A stretch of DNA of 11,198 nt, taken from the NCBI GenBank assembly GCA_937958345.1, contig CALGNW010000355.1, forward strand, positions 1 to 11,198, read 5' to 3'. The translations under genes and the position numbers were made by a program. The notes below the pieces were generated by a model, which was not told where the DNA came from, ran no database searches, and saw only the letters and a list, made by a program, of their open reading frames with translations. The DNA comes from an uncultured Neomegalonema sp. (GTDB taxonomy: Bacteria; Pseudomonadota; Alphaproteobacteria; Rhodobacterales; Rhodobacteraceae). Below are positions 8,592 through 11,198 of the stretch, piece by piece (within the stretch, counting starts at the first letter, position 1; each line of letters opens with the position of its first letter).

Positions 8592-8615
8592 GGGGTGATG
8601 GCGGGGCAGGCGGTT

Positions 8616-8638
8616 CGGCGGGCCACACAGGCCCGCCG
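8616..8638 (-). promoter_or_regulatory. Intercistronic GC-rich hairpin between binding-protein and ATPase genes
   Basis: A perfect 9-bp inverted repeat, CGGCGGGCC and GGCCCGCCG, encloses a 5-nt loop (ACACA on the plus strand). It lies in the 73-bp gap after the binding-protein stop. On the transcribed minus strand no U-run follows, so it is unlikely to be a full intrinsic terminator. In other ABC operons such hairpins protect the upstream message from 3' exonucleases and so raise binding protein over membrane components. That role is inferred here. Confidence 0.65.
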
Positions 8639-8652
8639 TTTGAATAAGCGCG

Positions 8653-9663
8653 TTACTGCGCTTCGACTTGCTTTTTCAGATCGTCAACACGGCTCCGAAG
8701 CGCGTCGAGCTGTTCCAGAAGTGACATTTCACCGCCGCCGCTTTTCCAGCCCGTCCATGTGCTTTCATTCGCGTCCATCCACTCGGCAACGGCATCTTCA
8801 ACCGACATGCCGTCCTGATCGACCTTTTGAATCAGCGCGTTCTGGACTTCGTTCGTCAGGCTGATGTTCTGAACTGCTGCGTAAGCCTCCGGGAAGTCGG
8901 CCTTGAAGCCCTTGCTGACGATTTTGTTCACCTTTGCCTGAGCAAAACCGCAGGCATCGCCGCGCTTTTGAGCCGGACCGGATTCGCAATCGGCGGTCGC
9001 CTTGTCCCACTCCACCAGATTGAGGTCGATTGCGGCATGGACCCAGTGCGGCTCCCAAAACATCATAATCATCGGCTGTTCAGCCGCGACCGCAGATTTC
9101 ATTTCTGCAATCATTGCCCCCTCGGACCCGCCGGCGACCGCCTGAAACGGAACGCCGAGCGTTTCGACCAGATCCTTCGAACGTGTGCCCCAATCCGCCG
9201 GATAGGTAATCAGGCGGCCCTTGGGAAAAGTATCGGCGGCGGCAAATGCCTGCGCGCAATCATAGAGGGCCTGATAGGACGGAAGACCGGGACATTTTTC
9301 TTCCATATAGGGCGGATAGAACCAGCCCTCGCTCGGGGAGAGGCCCAGCTCTCCGGCGACGATGATATCGCCCGCCTCAACCGCCTTGGGGTAAATGTCG
9401 CCGACGTTGTTTGTCCAGATTTCCGGATTCAGGTGCAGGCTGCCCCCGGCAATTGCCGCGAACTGCGGAACAGCGCCCGCCGTCACGTATTCGACGTCAT
9501 AGCCCATGTCTTCCAGCACAGAACCCGCGATATGCGCGCTGAGGTGTTGGCCGGTCCATTCGTTGATGGCAATTTTGATCGGACCGTCGGCGGCAACAGC
9601 CAGTGTCGATGAACCAAGGGCCAGCATCGCTGCGGCGGCAGCAGATTTCAGGCGAAAAGTCAT
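8653..9663 (-). CDS. Periplasmic substrate-binding protein of a quaternary-amine (TMAO/betaine-like) ABC importer
   Basis: 336 residues from ATG 9663. The N-terminus is a classic Sec signal peptide: Arg/Lys start, Ala-rich core, cleavage probably after A-V-A-A (residue 25). The mature protein fits the OpuAC-type family that binds methylated ammonium compounds in cages of aromatic residues. Candidate cage residues are Trp36 (N-E-W-T-G), Trp83, Trp114, Trp158 in Y-P-A-D-W-G-T-R, and Trp203/Trp207 in M-F-W-E-P-H-W. Cys124/Cys136 and Cys226/Cys238 are well placed for two disulfides in the periplasm. After the usual domain end near Trp306 there is a Gly-Ser linker and a predicted coiled coil (314-336). 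The start is set by GGGAGAG 4-6 nt before the ATG; a longer frame from a GTG at 9711 would run through the promoter. It is first in the cluster, 73 bp before the ATPase gene. The overall pattern recalls TMAO/choline binding proteins, but the ligand cannot be fixed from sequence alone. Confidence 0.9.
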   Translation of the reverse strand: MTFRLKSAAAAAMLALGSSTLAVAADGPIKIAINEWTGQHLSAHIAGSVLEDMGYDVEYVTAGAVPQFAAIAGGSLHLNPEIWTNNVGDIYPKAVEAGDIIVAGELGLSPSEGWFYPPYMEEKCPGLPSYQALYDCAQAFAAADTFPKGRLITYPADWGTRSKDLVETLGVPFQAVAGGSEGAMIAEMKSAVAAEQPMIMMFWEPHWVHAAIDLNLVEWDKATADCESGPAQKRGDACGFAQAKVNKIVSKGFKADFPEAYAAVQNISLTNEVQNALIQKVDQDGMSVEDAVAEWMDANESTWTGWKSGGGEMSLLEQLDALRSRVDDLKKQVEAQ

Positions 9664-9667
9664 GTTT

Positions 9668-9674
9668 CTCTCCC
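9668..9674 (-). promoter_or_regulatory. Ribosome binding site of the substrate-binding protein gene
   Basis: Minus-strand GGGAGAG. The GGAG core (9670-9673) is 6 nt from the ATG at 9663. It decides the start, placing the signal peptide at the true N-terminus. Confidence 0.7.
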
Positions 9675-9701
9675 GGAGAATTTGTACGTTGGAATAAAAA
9701 A

Positions 9702-9730
9702 TATAGAACACCCCACATTTTATGAGTCAA
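9702..9730 (-). promoter_or_regulatory. Likely sigma-70-type promoter of the transporter/reductase cluster
   Basis: On the minus strand TTGACT (9730-9725) matches the -35 consensus at five of six bases. It is followed after 17 nt by TCTATA (9707-9702); an overlapping TATATT (9705-9700) would give 19-nt spacing. The stretch is AT-rich against a GC-rich background. It would give a leader of about 30 nt before the binding-protein ATG. No clear operator was recognised beside it. Confidence 0.55.
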
Positions 9731-9791
9731 ACCGTATGTTTTTCGCGCTTTTCAGCAGCACAGACGCGCGCACGCCGTCGCGGCGGCGGGG

Positions 9792-10424
9792 TCAGGTCTG
9801 ACCGTCGGACTGCGCAGCCGATTTCATGCGCTCCACAATCAACGGGTCGAATTCCGGTGCGGTAACGCGGGGGCGGTTCGGCTCTTCTTCGCGCAGCGGT
9901 TCGGCTTTGCGGAGTTTATCCGGCGCGATACGGGCCAGTGATTGATAAACGCCGGTTCCGCGACGCTTCCAGTCGATCTCGTCTTCGGTCAGGGGGCGCA
10001 GGATGCGGGCGGGCGCTCCGGCGATCATCTGTGCCGGCGGAAACTCGGCCCCCGCCCTGATGAAGGCGAGCGCGCCGACGATGCAGTCTTTGCCGATAAC
10101 CGCCTTGTCCATCACCACCGCATTCATGCCGATGAGGACGTTTTCGCAGATGTGGCAACCATGCAGGACCGCGCCGTGGCCGATATGGCTGTTGGGTTCA
10201 AGGGTCACGTCCTGATCGGGAAAGCTGTGAACGACGCATGTTTCCTGCACATTCGAGCCTTCCCCGATCCGAATGCGCCCGAAATCACCGCGCAGCACAG
10301 CGCCGGGGCCGATATAACAGTCCGGGCCGATGATGACGTCTCCGATGACAACGGCGGCTTCATGGACAAAGGCGCCGGTATCAATGACGGGGATCAGGCC
10401 GTCATAGGCGTATATTTGGGTCAT
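9792..10424 (-). CDS. paaY: PaaY-like gamma-carbonic-anhydrase-fold protein (phenylacetate catabolism)
   Basis: 210 residues. The sequence shows repeated hexapeptides of the left-handed beta-helix fold, such as I-G-D-V-I-I-G-P and I-G-H-G-A-V-L-H-G-C. Three histidines match the gamma-carbonic-anhydrase metal ligands in spacing: His66 (C-V-V-H), His83 and His88. The central segment R-G-D-F-G-R-I (45-51) and the L-T-E-D-E-I-D-W-K tail region are typical of PaaY/CaiE. PaaY has been described as a thioesterase that clears dead-end CoA thioesters in phenylacetate breakdown; CaiE belongs to carnitine metabolism. The divergent 3-oxoadipyl-CoA thiolase favours PaaY here. Two adjacent ATGs exist (10427 and 10424); the second has GGAG at a normal 5-nt distance, the first only 2 nt. 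The final 35 or so residues are charged and Pro-rich, probably an extension beyond the core. A generic gamma-carbonic-anhydrase-like transferase is the alternative. Confidence 0.8.
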   Translation of the reverse strand: MTQIYAYDGLIPVIDTGAFVHEAAVVIGDVIIGPDCYIGPGAVLRGDFGRIRIGEGSNVQETCVVHSFPDQDVTLEPNSHIGHGAVLHGCHICENVLIGMNAVVMDKAVIGKDCIVGALAFIRAGAEFPPAQMIAGAPARILRPLTEDEIDWKRRGTGVYQSLARIAPDKLRKAEPLREEEPNRPRVTAPEFDPLIVERMKSAAQSDGQT

Positions 10425-10429
10425 CATGG

Positions 10430-10433
10430 CTCC
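10430..10433 (-). promoter_or_regulatory. Ribosome binding site choosing the second ATG of paaY
   Basis: Minus-strand GGAG lies 5 nt from the ATG at 10424 and only 2 nt from the ATG at 10427, so the 210-residue form is preferred. Confidence 0.5.
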
Positions 10434-10491
10434 GTCGTGGCTTGTTCGGACGAGTATGGCTGCGTTTGCGGGGATCGCACAGGGATTGATG

Positions 10492-10530
10492 TGTTACAAA
10501 TTTCATAGTTAACATGGTATGTTTGTAACA
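10492..10530. promoter_or_regulatory. Inverted repeat in the paaY/thiolase divergent promoter region, probable operator
   Basis: The half-sites TGTTACAAA (10492-10500) and TTTGTAACA (10522-10530) are perfect 9-bp inverted copies, 21 bp apart. Between them lie the palindrome GTTAAC (10508-10513) and the interrupted repeat AACAT-GGT-ATGTT (10511-10523). The segment is AT-rich within a GC-rich 180-bp intergenic region between two divergent genes, the normal place for a shared operator. A catabolite-responsive repressor of aromatic degradation (TetR- or GntR-type) would fit, but no regulator gene is in the window. I could not pick confident -35/-10 boxes for either gene. Confidence 0.5.
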
Positions 10531-10593
10531 TTTCTCTTGATCACGCAACCGGCGGGCGATAGTCTTGAAGCCTTGCCGCGCCTTAATACTGTC

Positions 10594-10597
10594 GGAG
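10594..10597 (+). promoter_or_regulatory. Ribosome binding site for the TTG-initiated thiolase
   Basis: GGAG is followed by 7 nt and then TTG at 10605. The ATG at 10598 is out of frame with the thiolase, so this site supports the TTG start. Confidence 0.6.
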
Positions 10598-10604
10598 ATG
10601 TCGA

Positions 10605-11198
10605 TTGGACGCCTTTATCTGTGATGCAGTTCGGACGCCGATCGGGCGATATGGCGGCGCGCTGAGCACGGTGCGGGCCGACGACCTTGCCGCTCTGCCG
10701 ATTGCCGCGCTGATCGAGCGGAACCCGTCGGTGGCGTGGGAAACCGTGGATGATGTGATCTATGGCTCGGCCAATCAGGCGGGTGAAGACAACCGCAATG
10801 TCGCGCGGATGGCCGCGCTGTTGGCCGGACTGCCCGAGGACGTGCCGGGGATCACGCTGAACCGCCTTTGCGCGTCGGGCATGGACTGTGTTGGCATGGC
10901 GGCGCGGGGGATCAAGTCTGGCGATTATGCGCTTGCGATTGCGGGCGGCGTCGAAAGCATGAGCCGTGCGCCGTTCGTGATGCCAAAAGCGGAGACGGCG
11001 CTGTCGCGGAAAGCTGAAATCTTCGACACCACGATTGGCTGGCGCTTTGTGAACCCTAAGATGAAGGCGACGCATGGTATCGACTCGATGCCACAGACGG
11101 CGGACAATGTCGCCGCCGATTATGGGATCAGCCGCGCGGATCAGGATGCTTTTGCGGAACGCTCGCAAGCGCGGTGGCAGGCGGCGCAGGCTGCGGGT
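10605..11198 (+). CDS. pcaF: 3-oxoadipyl-CoA thiolase (PcaF/PaaJ), N-terminal part
   Basis: 198 codons are present and the frame is open at the right edge, so roughly half of a normal 400-residue thiolase is missing. It cleaves 3-oxoadipyl-CoA to succinyl-CoA and acetyl-CoA, the last step of the beta-ketoadipate and phenylacetate pathways, in the cytoplasm. Evidence: I-C-D-A-V-R-T-P-I-G-R-Y-G-G at residues 5-18, G-E-D-N-R-N-V-A-R-M near 60-69, the nucleophile Cys89 in N-R-L-C-A-S-G, G-G-V-E-S-M-S-R-A-P, and F-D-T-T-I-G-W-R-F, all characteristic of the PcaF/PaaJ subgroup rather than PhaA. The start is TTG at 10605: an in-frame TAA at 10584 blocks any earlier start, and no ATG or GTG lies between them. 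It is divergent from paaY, so the phenylacetate role (paaJ) is as likely as the protocatechuate one. The real gene name depends on genes beyond the edge. Confidence 0.88.
   Translation, partial: MDAFICDAVRTPIGRYGGALSTVRADDLAALPIAALIERNPSVAWETVDDVIYGSANQAGEDNRNVARMAALLAGLPEDVPGITLNRLCASGMDCVGMAARGIKSGDYALAIAGGVESMSRAPFVMPKAETALSRKAEIFDTTIGWRFVNPKMKATHGIDSMPQTADNVAADYGISRADQDAFAERSQARWQAAQAAG

Noticed and set aside
9664..9711. Longer binding-protein start from GTG at 9711
   Set aside because: It would place the promoter elements and the ribosome binding site inside the coding region and put 16 residues ahead of a normal signal peptide.
9731..9791. Terminator after paaY
   Set aside because: The GC-rich stretch can form only short 5-bp stems and no U-run follows on the minus strand, so it is not convincing.
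10509..11168. 219-codon minus-strand open frame
   Set aside because: It is antisense to the thiolase, which is recognised with its catalytic Cys. The Arg/His-rich composition fits a shadow frame.

Overview
The window looks like a chromosomal stretch from an alphaproteobacterium, most likely of the Rhodobacteraceae/Roseobacter group. This is inferred from the high-GC codon usage, the protein families and the gene neighbourhoods, not from a marker gene. Seven protein genes are supported: six on the minus strand and one on the plus strand. Two of them run off the window. No RNA gene, insertion sequence or CRISPR array was seen.

Layout from left to right. Bases 1-2078 (minus) hold the N-terminal 692 codons of a WGR-domain protein with HEAT-like helical repeats. 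Bases 2189-9663 (minus) form a compact cluster, read from right to left: a periplasmic substrate-binding protein, an ABC ATPase, a fused double permease, an alpha/beta hydrolase of the hormone-sensitive-lipase type, and a cytoplasmic molybdopterin oxidoreductase of the BisC/DMSO-reductase type. The three transporter subunits belong to the glycine betaine/choline/TMAO-like (quaternary amine) uptake family. A good sigma-70-like promoter lies just upstream of the binding-protein gene, and a strong hairpin separates that gene from the ATPase gene. Bases 9792-10424 (minus) encode a PaaY-like gamma-carbonic-anhydrase-fold protein. It is divergent from a 3-oxoadipyl-CoA thiolase gene (10605 to the right edge, plus), and the 180 bp between them contain a striking inverted repeat. 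This pair marks the edge of a phenylacetate or related aromatic catabolic locus.

How the genes may work together. The five-gene cluster reads as 'import, then modify'. A methylated cationic or zwitterionic solute would be captured in the periplasm and pumped in, then perhaps de-esterified by the hydrolase and/or reduced at an N-oxide or S-oxide group by the Mo enzyme. The Mo enzyme carries no export signal, so it must meet its substrate in the cytoplasm. The association and families are visible in the sequence; the substrate and the pathway are inference. This cluster is the best candidate here for an undescribed system.
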